Origin: Saksenaea vasiformis B4078
Taxonomy: Eukaryota; Mucoromycota; Mucoromycetes; Mucorales; Saksenaeaceae
Length of the DNA: 64,000 nucleotides
NCBI GenBank assembly: GCA_000697055.1
Contig: JNDT01002371.1
Span: 1 to 64,000, forward strand
Direction of reading: 5' to 3'
This document shows positions 20,748-31,929 of this stretch, piece by piece. The notes beneath the pieces are model-generated. The model searched no databases. It was given only the letters and a program-made list of their open reading frames with translations, and had not been told where the DNA came from. Position 1 is the first letter of the stretch. Each line of letters begins with the position of its first letter. Position numbers and translations under genes: made by a program.

Positions 20748-21960
20748 TGAGTACGGTAAAAAGAAAAAAAAAAAAAAGAAGAAAAAAAGACCAAAGAGAT
20801 AAGTGAAGTGTAAGGAAAAGAAGGAGGAAATAGAGAGAAGAAATTCAGTGAGGAGAAAGTAGAAAAAGAAGGGTTATAGACTACTCAAAAACTAACATAT
20901 ATAAAAAAGAGAAAAAGGTGTAGTGGTGGCACTTTACAGCCCAACGCAATTAGGGAGTCATGTTACAGGGTTTGGAAGTGAACTCATTCACACAAATCAC
21001 GAAATGTTGTCCTTTTATTTGATATCTATATCTTCTTTTCTTTTCTTTTTTTTTTAGCCCGCTGCATAATCTTCGATATAAATTATTCCTCTGACACTTT
21101 CATAGTTGTCTATCCTTCTTTAACTTATTCATTTTTTTTAAATTACTCCCTTATAAACCTCTCCGTCGTTCTAAATTTCTCAGGCACACCACAAATCTCC
21201 CTCTAATAACAACACCAACAACAATAACACTGCCAAAATGAAAAAATGCAACGGGGGTTAAAGTATTTGCGCGTAATTTTGCGTCAATTGAAAATCAGAA
21301 AGTTGCCGGAACGAAGTCCGAAGGATGTGGTCGCCCTCCCCAACTTGATCCAACGAATTTATTTTTATTTTTATTATTTCATTTCTTATTTCATTTCTGA
21401 TTTCAGTGCCTATTTCTTTGTTTTTTTTATCTATCACGAAACTCCTCCCCAAGCCTGGCGAAAAAAGGATGATGCACGACGAAAGGTATTAGAGGGGGGA
21501 GTAGGCTGAAAATTTCAATTTATAAATAAAAGCGTGGCTTGAGGGGCCTAACCACATCCGAGGATGGAGTGAAGGCAACAGAGATTGTGCGAGAATAATC
21601 GAAGCACAAGCCTTTTTGCGCTGGCCCAATGGCATTAATTTGCGTTGTCTGGGAATGAATTTTGCAACCGCCGTTGTAGCGTGGCACCCTTCAGGCTGCA
21701 TCATTCATTTGATCGTGCTATGACGGAGGAAGACTTAGAAATGTTCCATTATCTATATGCATGCGTACGATAATGAATATGACCCTCCGACCAAGATGAT
21801 GGAAAGTTTAACTTAGCTGATATCATTCACGCTACAGCGACCGAAGTTATAAGACGACTCTACACGTGTATACAGTATATATACGCCACGACAAACAGCA
21901 AAGGTACTCGAGTATAGTAAACGATGGCGAGAGAACAGCAAAATAAGCAGGATTAAATAA
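20748..21960. other. PKA upstream region, nothing coding recognised
   Basis: The first 300 bases contain long purine tracts and then CT-rich stretches, consistent with a fungal promoter and 5' UTR read on the minus strand. Short frames at 21246-21509 and 21489-21704 show no domain. Confidence 0.4.
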
Positions 21961-22529
21961 GCGAAATAAGCATTGGAATTGCAAAGTACTAATATTAAAA
22001 TTCACAACGAGAACGAAGGAAAACTATTATATGGTATTCAAAGAGAGCCTCGTATTCGATGCAGCGGTAAACTGTCTCCTACTCACCTCATTTTTTCGTA
22101 TGTTGAAAAAGGCCAACTACCATCTCGGATAGCACAACGCTATGAAAACCCGGTTCTTGATGGATATCCTTCTATTCAACGAAAAAGTAGTCGATCAGGA
22201 ACCGGCTTTTCATCGTGTAAAATAAATTCTTTGAAACGCTTGAAGGATTAACATATTGATTTTAGTTCGCATAATTGTCTAGTCTATAAATGATGTACCA
22301 TGTTTAGAAAGGTGGAAAAACCCTTCAGGCAAGGAACTCTGATCCAATCGTAGCATTGTGAAAGGAAAGTTGCCCGACGGGAGACAATACAAATCAGATA
22401 TCGCGAAGAATTGCATCCTCATTTGATATTCCCGGATTCTGCTTGCATACCTATAGAAATTTTGGTGGTTCTTTGAAGATATACTAGCGAAAGGCACTGT
22501 AGCCAGCTGGAAACGGCGTTAACAACTAG

Positions 22530-22778
22530 TAGGGAAGCTACAATCACTACAATATATCAGTTGCTATATCTGAGGAAGCAGTAATAGGTACATCTCTGAG
22601 AAAGCCTCAGGCTACATCTGTGTCCAAAAAAGAAAAGCTTAACGAAAAAGAAGCAACGACAGTTCATGATCGCGTCGTTGCACGAGCTGAACGCTTCCTG
22701 GCCTATACATCTAATGTAATGGGCGTGCTGGATAAACACGATATATTCCAAAAACACATCAGATTAAAACCGAATTGA
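22530..22778 (+). pseudogene. Coding-like fragment, unrecognised
   Basis: A frame with good amino-acid composition contains SEEAVIGTSLRKPQATSVSK and VARAERFLAYTSNVMGVLDK, ending in TGA at 22776-22778. It lacks a start, and the flanking frames upstream (for example 21973-22251) cannot be joined to it with confidence. It may be the last exon of a decayed gene. No family is recognised. Confidence 0.3.
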
Positions 22779-22810
22779 CATCATTAATCTGGACACTCTC
22801 TCCGGCCTAT

Positions 22811-23013
22811 TCATTTTTCTGCCATATACGCGTCTAAGGCTTCCTCTAGGTATTTGGGATCTGTGGGTCTGTAGCTTTCTGTTTGGGAACGGTGAACGCA
22901 GCGACACTTGCGGCGACAGTGAATCTGGTGGTGACTCTTGCGACGGCTTTATCCATGGTGGCAATCCTTGCGTAGACATCGACCTAAGCTGCGGTCGCCT
23001 TCGCGGCCTTCAT
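22811..23013 (-). pseudogene. Decayed small gene, unrecognised
   Basis: On the minus strand an ATG at 23013 opens MKAAKATAA, then a TAG. The same frame continues with VDVYARIATMDKAVARVTTR and FTVAASVAAFTVPKQKATDP, and a neighbouring frame supplies LEEALDAYMAEK to a TGA. One stop and one frame change separate these pieces, so the original protein was about 65 residues or more. No domain is recognised. Confidence 0.3.
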
Positions 23014-23904
23014 GCACATGTAGAGTAATATGAATGGTCCGATTCATACTACTTCGGTTTAATATACTACAACAGATAATGAAACCGATGACTCTTTATT
23101 ATATAGCTGACCGTTCATTGTTCATTTCCTCTATTTAGCCCCTATCAGAAATTGATGCTACCATAATTTCACTTGTCTGTGTAATTCCATATATGCGCAT
23201 TGCGGCATCGATTCAGAAATCATAGATCTGCTGTGGACTTTGTAATGCGTGATCTTCGGTGGTATCGTTCATACATGGTAGCTGTATGTCGAACCTCTCA
23301 GGTAAAACGTATTGATATAGAGATCTCCGTAGATAGTTTAATCTATGTCCAGAAACATGACCTTAATGAGCGTCGATGAACAGTGAACATACCTTTATCG
23401 TCATTATTATAACTCTTTTCATAGTAGATTTTGAAGCACGGCGTGTGGCATACAGTAGTATGATGTAGTATTCGTTTGCAATAATAAGAATCCATTTCTG
23501 CAAATTACTTGATCCCCTCGTTGTGCAGCTCACAGATACCCTATCATTCTTGGAAGTACAAAAACCATGAGATCACAAGCGGACAGACTTCTCCACTGCA
23601 TAAGACTTGTTCGTTGTCCGCTGGTCCATTGCCAATGATGGAACTGTAGCTGTCGAGTGATTCTTCTTCATTTTTTCTTTCCTTTGATTTTTCCTGACGT
23701 CTCGTTTTGGATCGAAATACCAATACGCCTATACTTTGACCGTAGAAATTTCGTGCGACGGCTCGAGTTGACGTACTTGAAGTTCATCAAGTTTATGTGG
23801 CAACATTTCAATACGACCTTTCTCTTCTTTCACTATGCTTCAAGCTCTTTTTCAGTGGTGCTGTGTTACGATAACCAACCTACTTGCAAACTTGCTAGAA
23901 TGGA
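23014..23904. other. Region upstream of Fanzor A, nothing recognised
   Basis: No terminal repeat, HTH frame or splice-consistent coding run was found. The N-terminal exon of Fanzor A should start here but no ATG in frame with it is visible. Confidence 0.4.
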
Positions 23905-26689
23905 CCTGGCATGATCTCGTATTGTTTTTAAAGATTAAGAAATCTATTGACAAAGAGTACGAGCTGGCACGTTCACGAGAAGGTGAGATCAGCGCGTAAA
24001 TGACTTAATATTATTAAAACACACCTGTTTAGTTATTTGCAAGGACTGTGGTGCTACTGGTCATGCTAACAAGCGTTTTAAAATCTGTCCCTTAAACACC
24101 AGACACGGAAAGGCACCTGGTAAGCATACAAGATACGGTTACTTAAGATTTTTTCTTATCAGCTTCTTTCTCTTTGCAAGCTGCTTTCAAACGAGAGCTT
24201 ACTATTACCGAACAAGCTGAGACGTCGAAGGCAAAAAAACGCGGAAGATATCAGAAAGCTGAAGAAACCGCAAATACAGACGCTTCAGAAGAACCATGTC
24301 CAACCTGTGGTGGTACCGATCATACCCGATCGTCGTCTAAACGATTCCCCATGCATAAAGCATCGAAGAAAGACATCATTGCAGACCGACTTGCTCAAAA
24401 AAATTGTGAAACGTTCACACGCAAATTACCCTTTCCATCTGTCGTATGCCCAGAGCACGAAGAAGCACTACGCACGAAAATCATACCGTTGTCCAAATTT
24501 TTGCGCGAAGTAATATTTCGTGCCCAGTTAGTCGTAAACTCGTATATAATCGCTAATTCCGATCGAGCAATACCTTCATAAATATATACGCAGAACTTTT
24601 GGTATTCTGCCAGTCAATTGGTAATGGGAATCGAGGTCAGCAATAATAACAGCAAGTTTCCACGCGAGATGTACGAACATTGGGAGAATTTATTGACTCA
24701 TCACCCAAATGCTGTGTATGGCGTAGGCGATTTTACGGGATACAGTGGTAGTCTATCGGCAGCATGTGTCACATTAGCATCCACGTATTCCAACAACGTA
24801 GTGGAGAACTTCGAAAACCGAGTGAAGTTTTACATTTCACGAAGGCTGGCCACTCTTGCACCTGTAAGACCCAAAGTCGGGAGGTACTTCTTACTTATTT
24901 TGGTAACGTAGAATCTGTACAAGAGTCAGGCCAAGGCAATTGCCGGGGACTATGTGTACGAACGTTTAGTTAAGGGTGATCCATACTGGCCATTTCCTGA
25001 TAAGCCAATTCACTCTGAAGTTGAATCCGCCGTGGAGACCATATGTTCCGAATTTACAGGATTAATGCCAGTAGAACTAACTACTGCAGAACGACTCTCT
25101 GTACGTCCTGGAGAGTACGTGCCAGTACTGGCTTATATCCTTAGAATGCATGAAGACGAACACAAGAAGGCAGGAAAAGAGTGCAGAGATTTGCCTCGTT
25201 TGTTCTCTTTATCACCTTCACCATCTATGCATTGGCGATTTGTGTCAATCAATTGCAACGTTCTTGCAGCCTTAACAGGCCTTACACGTGGAAACGATTA
25301 CGATGCTCAGCTCGCTCGGTTCTATTAAATATTTGGCTTTTCCAAGCTCGGCTATAAGACGTAAGCAAGAGCGCTCATTAGATAACCGTCTGATGCAGTT
25401 TTTTCTATAGACTTGAACAGCTGAAAAATTCGGCAAACGAGAGCGGCATAGCATTCAAGGCTGTTGTTCTGAGTGATGGATATAGCGTTGATATACAGTT
25501 TGCTCGAGCTCGGAAACCGGAAGCTACAATCATCGACACGAGCCTTTCAGTTGACGATCTGACTATGGAGAATGTATATGAGCATTTTACCCCATGTGCC
25601 ATAGATCCTGGTACTAATCAGGCTTTTACTGCTGCGTACGGTCAAAACAGCGAGCGTCATGAAATAAGACCATGTTCTACGAACGAATATTATTCATATA
25701 CGGGTTCACGGAACAGAAATAGGCGGATGCAAGCCGAAAAGAAAAAACAAGGTGTCGAACAGATTGAGAGCTCCCTGGAATCCGGAAAGACGCCTGACAT
25801 CGAGTCGTATAACCACTATCTGGAGTGCATTTTTCTTCATATGAACACCTTGTTCGAGTTCTACGGCCCGGGAAGAGCAGTGGCAAGGTTCCACGGTTAT
25901 CAAGGAGTGCAAAGAGCAAGAGATGGTTAACATTCTTGTATCGGACGGAAAAAAATACAATCGCAAAAAGAGAAAGCGCACGCGATCAAGCAAGAGAACA
26001 CGAAAAAAAGGTCGTAAACGGCGTAAAGACGCACAGAGTAAGAAATGCACGGCTGGCGATAGCTCATTAGCTCAATGGCAAGTATTTTAATTAAACCAAT
26101 TCACTACCAATAGTAATTAATGAGTTGCAAACAGTGTCCCTCGTCCAAATACTTCCGCCGAACGAAGCACGCTCAGAAGAAAGGGATGCCTTCATCACTG
26201 GAGGCCCGCGAAGTTCACCAATGAGGGGAAGAAGACGCCTTTGATTGTATTTGGCGATGGGATGTTCAACAACAACTGTAACTACAAGGGGCATCGCAAA
26301 GGTGTGGTCAACATCCTATGGAGATCCTTGAAGAGAAGGGAAAGACGTGGAGAGTTACTAGTCGTAACAATTGACGAATACCTTTCGTCGCAGGTCAGTA
26401 TTATGATGCTGGTGACACACGATGTGCTCAAATATACGTTTAGATCTGCCATAGTTGCCGAAACAGATCGCTGCAGAAAGTTGTAACCGGCGATCACATC
26501 TCCCACCACAGCATCTTGGAATGCAAAACCTGTAAGATGTTGTGGGATCGGGATGTGATGGCAAACAAGAACCTATTTCCAATCGCTGAATCGATCTGGA
26601 GGGGCCAAGGCAGACCAGCTGAATTTTCCAGGCCTTCAAGGGACAATATCGCCGCTACGAATGCGGTTCCCTCCACCGGGAGGGTTTAG
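23905..26689 (+). pseudogene. Fanzor A: TnpB-like RNA-guided nuclease gene, broken
   Basis: Fanzors are eukaryotic relatives of TnpB that cut DNA with a guide RNA. Recognisable exons: about 23905-23982, 24033-24119, 24181-24863, 24912-25360, 25411 to about 26090, about 26150-26393 and 26444-26689. The N-terminal part has a zinc knuckle (CKDCGATGH...CPLN) and a second, altered one (CPTCGGTDH...KRFPMH, last Cys replaced by Phe). RuvC-I is AIDPGTNQAF, RuvC-II is VVTIDEYLSSQ, zinc-ribbon pairs are CHSC and CKTC, and RuvC-III is LWDRDVMANKNL. Lesions: TAA at 24579-24581, TAA at 25326-25328 and a one-base frame change near 25875-25895. No in-frame start is seen upstream. All three catalytic acidic positions survive, so decay looks recent. 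I see no terminal repeats like those of elements 1 and 2. Confidence 0.8.
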
Positions 26690-26698
26690 ATTTTTACG

Positions 26699-26756
26699 GT
26701 AAGCTTGTCATTGCATATGTAAAGTTTAAAGCAATTTTATTGATCGATCCTTTTAG
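26699..26756 (+). other. Predicted 3'-UTR intron of Fanzor A
   Basis: Only nine bases after the TAG lies the donor ACG/GTAAGC. The intron would end at TCCTTTTAG/GTG, 58 bases long. A second possible donor (ATCG/GTAAGTTC) follows at 26769. The position matches post-stop introns in the other Fanzor genes of the window. Confidence 0.45.
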
Positions 26757-26828
26757 GTGTTTGCATCGGTAAGTTCTTCCTCAGAAGATCAGGCATGATA
26801 CTCAATAATGAATGTTGGTGACGCTTGA

Positions 26829-26909
26829 AATGACTTTTTGCGTCGCGTTAGAATCGATACACACGGTTCTTGATTGACGCAAAAAATCATTTTAGGCGAC
26901 GCAAAAAAC
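26829..26909. repeat. Inverted repeat downstream of Fanzor A
   Basis: ATGACTTTTTGCGTC (26830-26844) and GACGCAAAAAATCAT (26876-26890) are inverted copies matching at 14 of 15 bases with a 31-base spacer. A further partial copy, GGCGACGCAAAAAAC, follows at 26895-26909. It lies between Fanzor A and the thioredoxin gene. It could be the structured end of the Fanzor element, a MITE remnant or a transcribed hairpin. Confidence 0.6.
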
Positions 26910-27007
26910 AGTAAATGGTCCACCACATCGCGCATGAGTCAAGAGAAATTGCAGTCACGGAAGCACCTCTTGCCCCGGTTTCGCGCCACGTCCTTTTACT
27001 TTAAACA

Positions 27008-27583
27008 ATGCATGCTTTGCGATCCATTCTACCTGTCACTCACACCCTAAGAGGTAAACAGCATCACTGACAACGTAGTAGCTGTTTCTAAAACCATGGA
27101 AATGATAGGTGCAGTCAGTCGACGTGCTTTCCATGCTGGACAACCACGCTTTACAGGCAAGACCATTGAAGCAACTGCTGAAACATTCGACGCATTGGTT
27201 AAAAAGGCCGACCACCCAGTTATCGTAGACTTTTATGCAGAGTAAATGATTCACATGGTCAAAACAAGACAAAACGAATAACTCTTATTTTTAGTTGGTG
27301 TGGTCCCTGTAAAATGCTGACTCCTATCTTAACAAAGACTGTTGCCGCTAACCCAAAGGTGACTCTTGTTAAAATTAATGTGGATGAAGCATTTGATATT
27401 GCATCGGATTACAAGGTAAATAAACGAGATACGTAAACCTGGGAAACTCATGCTTTCATTTAGATCACCGCTTTACCTACCGTGAAAGCGATTCATAATG
27501 GCGAGGTCGTTTCTGAATTTATTGGTATGCGAAACGCCGTTCAGTGTGAGCAATTTGTCAAGGAGCACGCCGAAAGAGCCTAA
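27008..27583 (+). CDS. Mitochondrial thioredoxin
   Basis: Small dithiol reductase with the active site WCGPC. Four exons keep frame: 27008-27053, 27109-27241, 27295-27415 and 27464-27583. I start at 27008 (MHALRSILPVTHTLRG), whose splice gives a basic, acid-free N terminus suited to mitochondrial import. A later ATG at 27095 lies in the first intron and would give a shorter leader. The thioredoxin fold is clear: VIVDFYADWCGPCKML, the cis-Pro segment TALPTVKAI and a charged C-terminal helix. Length fits the family. An intron falls immediately before the active site Trp. It presumably works with thioredoxin reductase and a peroxiredoxin in the matrix. Confidence 0.9.
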
Positions 27584-27638
27584 AATAAAATAGAAAATTC
27601 CATGTAATCAAATGAATGGTATGCAAACGATGAATGTT

Positions 27639-27685
27639 TATTATTATTATTATTGTTGTTGTTGTTGTTGTTGTTGTTGTTATTG
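27639..27685 (+). repeat. TTA/TTG trinucleotide microsatellite
   Basis: A run of ATT units followed by about nine GTT units lies between the converging 3' ends of thioredoxin and CPR. Confidence 0.9.
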
Positions 27686-27703
27686 TTTTCTATGAATTTA
27701 GAT

Positions 27704-29864
27704 CTATGCCCAAACGTCTTCTTGGTATCTACCATGTTTTCGTAGATCTGCAATGTACTTGTCTGCTTCGCTTTCGCTGTAACCACCAAAACTCTTTGCA
27801 AACTCTGTGATAGCCTGTTGGACATCTTTCGCCATCCTTCGTGCATCACCACAAACGTAGATATGAGCTTGGCATTTGCTGATCATTTCCCACATCTCCT
27901 TGCCGTGTTCTTTCAGTCGATGTTGCACGTAAACCTTCTGTTCTGTTTCACGCGAAAATGCTGTGATAATTCGAGATGAACCGCCGAGTTCGGAGAAAAG
28001 TGCTGGCCATTCGTCTTTGTACAGATAATCCTCCGAAGAACGGCGACAGCCAAAGAACAGAACCGTTGGGCCAACTTGTTTGCCTTGCTTTTTCATATGA
28101 ACACGCTCACGCACAAAACCTCGGAAAGGCGCCACGCCTGTACCAGGTCCAATCATGATCACTGGAACACTGACATCGGAAGGCAACTTGAAATTGGAAC
28201 GACGGATATGAACAGGGAGTTTGGTGATGTTGGCTTCCTTGTTGTAGTACGCTTCCTTGGGACCTTCGATGGAATAGGAGGGGAATCCTTGGGGAAGGGA
28301 TCCGTTGTGGACACGCGAATGAATGGACCATAGGTAGTTTGTATTCACACCGTACACGGTTCGGGAAGGTGTGGGCGTTGGATGGTATTGAAGGGTAACA
28401 GCCGTCACATTGACAACCGTGGGACTTTCTGCTGAGGAGGACGAGATCGAATAATAACGCGGTTGTAGTCGACCAAAACATTCAACCAAGACATCAGCCG
28501 GTACTGCATTGAAGATGCAACGCTTTTCGCAATCGCTGGTATCGAGCACGTATTCTAATGTTTGTGCGAGATTACGGACAGCCTCAATAACGACTTGACG
28601 GTGGACATCTTTATCCGTTGCTAACATGCGTAGTGTTGCCTGTACTTTTCCTGGTGCAAAGGGGATGAGCGAAGCAAGGATTTGACGAGAAGGAAGTTGA
28701 CAGATATCCACATAATGTCTCAGCATGGCCCGGTAAGTTGTTGGTACAGGGAATGGCGATTGCTTTGCTGCTGTACTATCCTTGGCCCGGACAGTAAAGA
28801 CGCTATCGAGATCAAGACCAAAGACGTTGGCCACCCGTATGACTTCTTCATCGTTGTTCGTTGGCCAGACACCGATATGATCTCCCGTTTCGTAACTCAG
28901 ATTTGATCCCGAAATGTCAATGTCTAAATGCAGACAGTGCCGATCTGACCCGGTTATCAGATCTTTTGATGTGAATACAGCAGGGAACGGTTTTCTAGCA
29001 TCCCACATCTTCTGGTTCTGGTCGCCAAGTTCACCCAAGTACGGATTGTCACAGACCATCTTTTCAACGATAAAAGTGCTTTCACTGCCCCCCTCCTCAG
29101 TCGTTGCCTCGTTCAGCTGCAGAGTCTCTGCAACCAGAGGCCAGGCGTGTTCTTGCCATGCAATAAAGTCGTCTTCCAAAGAGTTATCATCATCACCCTC
29201 ACCACGATCACCTATCCTTGTTGCTCCCAACTCTGACAGTTTCTTGTCGACGTTTTTGGCTACACCATTAAAGTCTGCATAAGTGCTGTTGCCCAAACCA
29301 AACATCATGTAGCGGAGGTTCACCAAGGGTGCATCATCGAATGATTCGGAGAACTGGGGATACTCTCCATGTATAAGATCCCAGAAACCTGTTGCGTTGT
29401 CGGTGGGTTCGCCCTCACCATAAGAAGCCATGACGAAAATAGCGAGCTGATCCGGGGACATTTGATCAAGGAAGGTCATATCATATAACTCCAGATCGGC
29501 TACTGTGGCGTCTACACCCCATCGGCGCTTGTATTCCTTGGCAAGACGGTTGGAAAAATCCTCGGCAGTACCAGTTTGAGAACCGTAAAAGATAATGAGC
29601 TTACGATTCTGTTATAGCGAAATCGTTAAGCCTTTAATCATTCATTTAGACAGAGTAAATTTTTACCTGTTCCCTGAGTTTACTGACAAAATTGGAGTCT
29701 GATTTCATAGAACGAGCAGCTGTTGATGCTTCTTTCTTTGCGGGAGTTTCGGATACAGCACTGAAAAAGTGCTGCCTAAGCATCCAGTAGGTAATGGCAC
29801 CCAGACCCATGGTACCAATGATAGCCACATGTTGTGGGTTGACAGTAGAAGTATTTAACATCAT
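27704..29864 (-). CDS. CPR1: NADPH-cytochrome P450 reductase
   Basis: Transfers electrons from NADPH through FAD and FMN to microsomal P450s, squalene epoxidase and others. Two exons on the minus strand, 29667-29864 and 27704-29608, give 700 residues, the usual length. I start at the first of two adjacent ATGs (29864). A longer in-frame ATG at 29936 exists but would place a polar stretch ahead of the membrane anchor. The N-terminal anchor is VAIIGTMGLGAITYWML. The FMN domain shows FYGSQTGTAEDF and ASYGEGEPTDNATGF. The FAD/NADPH part shows RYYSIS, MIGPGTGVAPFRGF, FFGCRR and the C-terminal YQEDVWA, where Trp stacks on FAD. It sits on the ER membrane facing the cytosol. It is convergent with thioredoxin, with 120 bases between stops. 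Confidence 0.95.
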
Positions 29865-30816
29865 GAAAGAATAAAAAGTAATATGGTGAATTACGTTCTC
29901 TTTCTGGCTTCCAGTTTGGGCAACTTTTATATACACTTTGAAAGCTTCCCAGTTCAGCGGGAGTACTTTCGGAAATGAAATTTCCTAAAATTTTGTAGGG
30001 AAAATGGTATAACCAGACCCTTCCTCCAATCAGATCACGAAACACCGATGTTCCCCGAAACTTTTACCAGGGCATTCAATTGTCGGGAAATAGAAACTTC
30101 CATTCTGCTTAGCCAACTCTCGGAGAAACGTGGATCCGGAATTGACTCATCAGGGTGCCTGAGCTGGATCAAAAAAAAAAAAAAAGAAAAGGACATGAAA
30201 TATGGAGATGAATGAATCAGGAAAATGTGCTGTACTCACTCAGCAGTTCTGTATCCTATCTGTGTACAGGGATAAGGATGCCAGGTATGAAGATGCGATA
30301 AAGAACGCGGCATTACGCTGAGAAGAACGAGAAAGAGACACGTTTCTTTTTGTACACTTTTGGAGGTCATCCTACATCCCCCCCCCCCCTCTATCAGCGA
30401 GGCTGAATGAAACATGACCGGGTCATCGCCTACGACTTTTTGATGAAGACATTAAGGAAACAATTAAAAGTCGTCATTACGCAGGTCGTTGGAGCATTGA
30501 GTGGTGCGTAGAACGAACATGTAAGTAATGTGTACGTTACTATGCAGTACATGGTTTGACAAAAACCTGCATGTACCTGTTTGCGGAAATCGATTATCTG
30601 ATTATTACCTTTTTACCCCGGAAGGTCACCTGCAATGCAGGCGTCGGCCATTTTTTGTTGCCGAAGGGTCATGGAAGACAGCTCACTGGTATTGCACGTG
30701 TAACAAATACCGTATTTCTATATATATCTTGGAAATAGTATGAAGCCTAGTGGTGAAAGGATAGACGGATCGAAACCGAGAAACTCATGGCTCGTTTTTA
30801 TGAAGGAATCATAACT
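29865..30816. other. CPR upstream region, nothing recognised
   Basis: It contains poly-A and poly-C runs (a 13-base C tract near 30370). Short frames at 30528-30743 lack domains. Confidence 0.4.
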
Positions 30817-31140
30817 TCAGTAAAACGTCAACATCGGGCTACCAGCTCCTATTGATCGTCTGAGAACATGCATATACATTGCTCCTATCTCCATCGGATT
30901 TGATTCTCCGGTGACCGAAAATGTAGAACCAGAAGGAGGGTTTGCATCGTATAGATAGTACGCTACGTTCAAGTCGAATAAGTTTTGCGCTGGGACGTGA
31001 TGCGTCTTCGCGCCGAGAAGTGGTTCATTTTGCGTCAATCCAAGTGATTGTACGCGCCTGGACGGACTCAGTTTTGCATTAGAGCAAGTTATTGTATCAG
31101 CGATGGGTTTCTCAGTATCCCATTGGATGGCATCAAAGTG
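30817..31140 (-). pseudogene. Coding-like fragment, unrecognised
   Basis: The minus strand is open for about 105 codons from near 31140 to a stop at 30817. It contains AIQWDTEKPIADTITC, NLFDLNVAYYLYDANPPSGS and TGESNPMEIGAMYM. A nearby minus frame (31378-31629) has TSTWYPDGRKIYANGIKFPS and may be an upstream exon. The PMEIGAM piece faintly recalls the P-M-[DE]-I-D motif near the end of Ty3-type Gag proteins, but this is too weak to assign. No start or splice structure closes the model. Confidence 0.25.
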
Positions 31141-31929
31141 CCTTGAGAAAAGGAAGCCGTTTCATTGAACCAAGGACAACTTTTTTGTATTGAGGTATTT
31201 CACTGTTATCTCTCAGTATGGTGCCGGAATACTTGAAAACGTTTCAAGATAAGGACAGGTTCCATCCAGAATAACACCTATTTAAAGGCACGCATGAATT
31301 ATCTTCCTATTTCTTTGGCTCTGTCTTCTACCGGTAAGGATGTCGATTTTCCGTGATATCCACAGTATCACGTCGTTTTATCTACTGTTTAGCCTGCATG
31401 ACCTCTGTGCCGAACCGTCCTGACTGTGATGTAGCCCCTTGTTCATCACCAGGTAAGCAAGCATTGTCGCACACTGCCTCATCCATTTAGTAACGATGGA
31501 CGGGAATTTTATGCCGTTCGCATAAATTTTGCGTCCATCTGGGTACCAAGTTGATGTAAGTAGAGTATGAGTTTGTTTCCAATTCATTAACCGATAATCG
31601 CCTTCTTTGGCGCACACTTGGCCCTTCACTGATGCAAGTTTATAGGGAGTAGTAGCGTAGAAAGCCGCTCACTAATAGTAAAGCGCCCTTCATGCAGTAT
31701 ACACTGAAATATAGTGTGCTATAAATTTACACTAGTCCTCATTGCAGTGCCTTTTTCTAACGGCAAAGCTGCTACTAGCCTATCACCTAACATTTTTATT
31801 AAGCCTGGGGCGCATGCTCGTGTAAAAAGTGAGGGCTAAACCAACCACTGACGTGATTGGTGCGGGACACCAATACCAAGTCTCAGTATTATGTGGGAAA
31901 ATGCGATCCCTTGGGAGGCTTCGTGTATC
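31141..31929. other. ADA3 upstream region
   Basis: Apart from the possible upstream fragment on the minus strand (31378-31629), nothing with a recognisable domain is present. The last 150 bases contain short upstream ATGs (31829, 31891) ahead of the ADA3 start. Confidence 0.4.

Noticed and set aside
27580..27852. 90-codon minus-strand frame with a poly-Asn run
   Set aside because: It is an artefact of the GTT microsatellite overlapping the CPR 3' end.
30370..30382. 13-base C run
   Set aside because: Simple homopolymer, possibly a sequencing-sensitive site, with no functional context.
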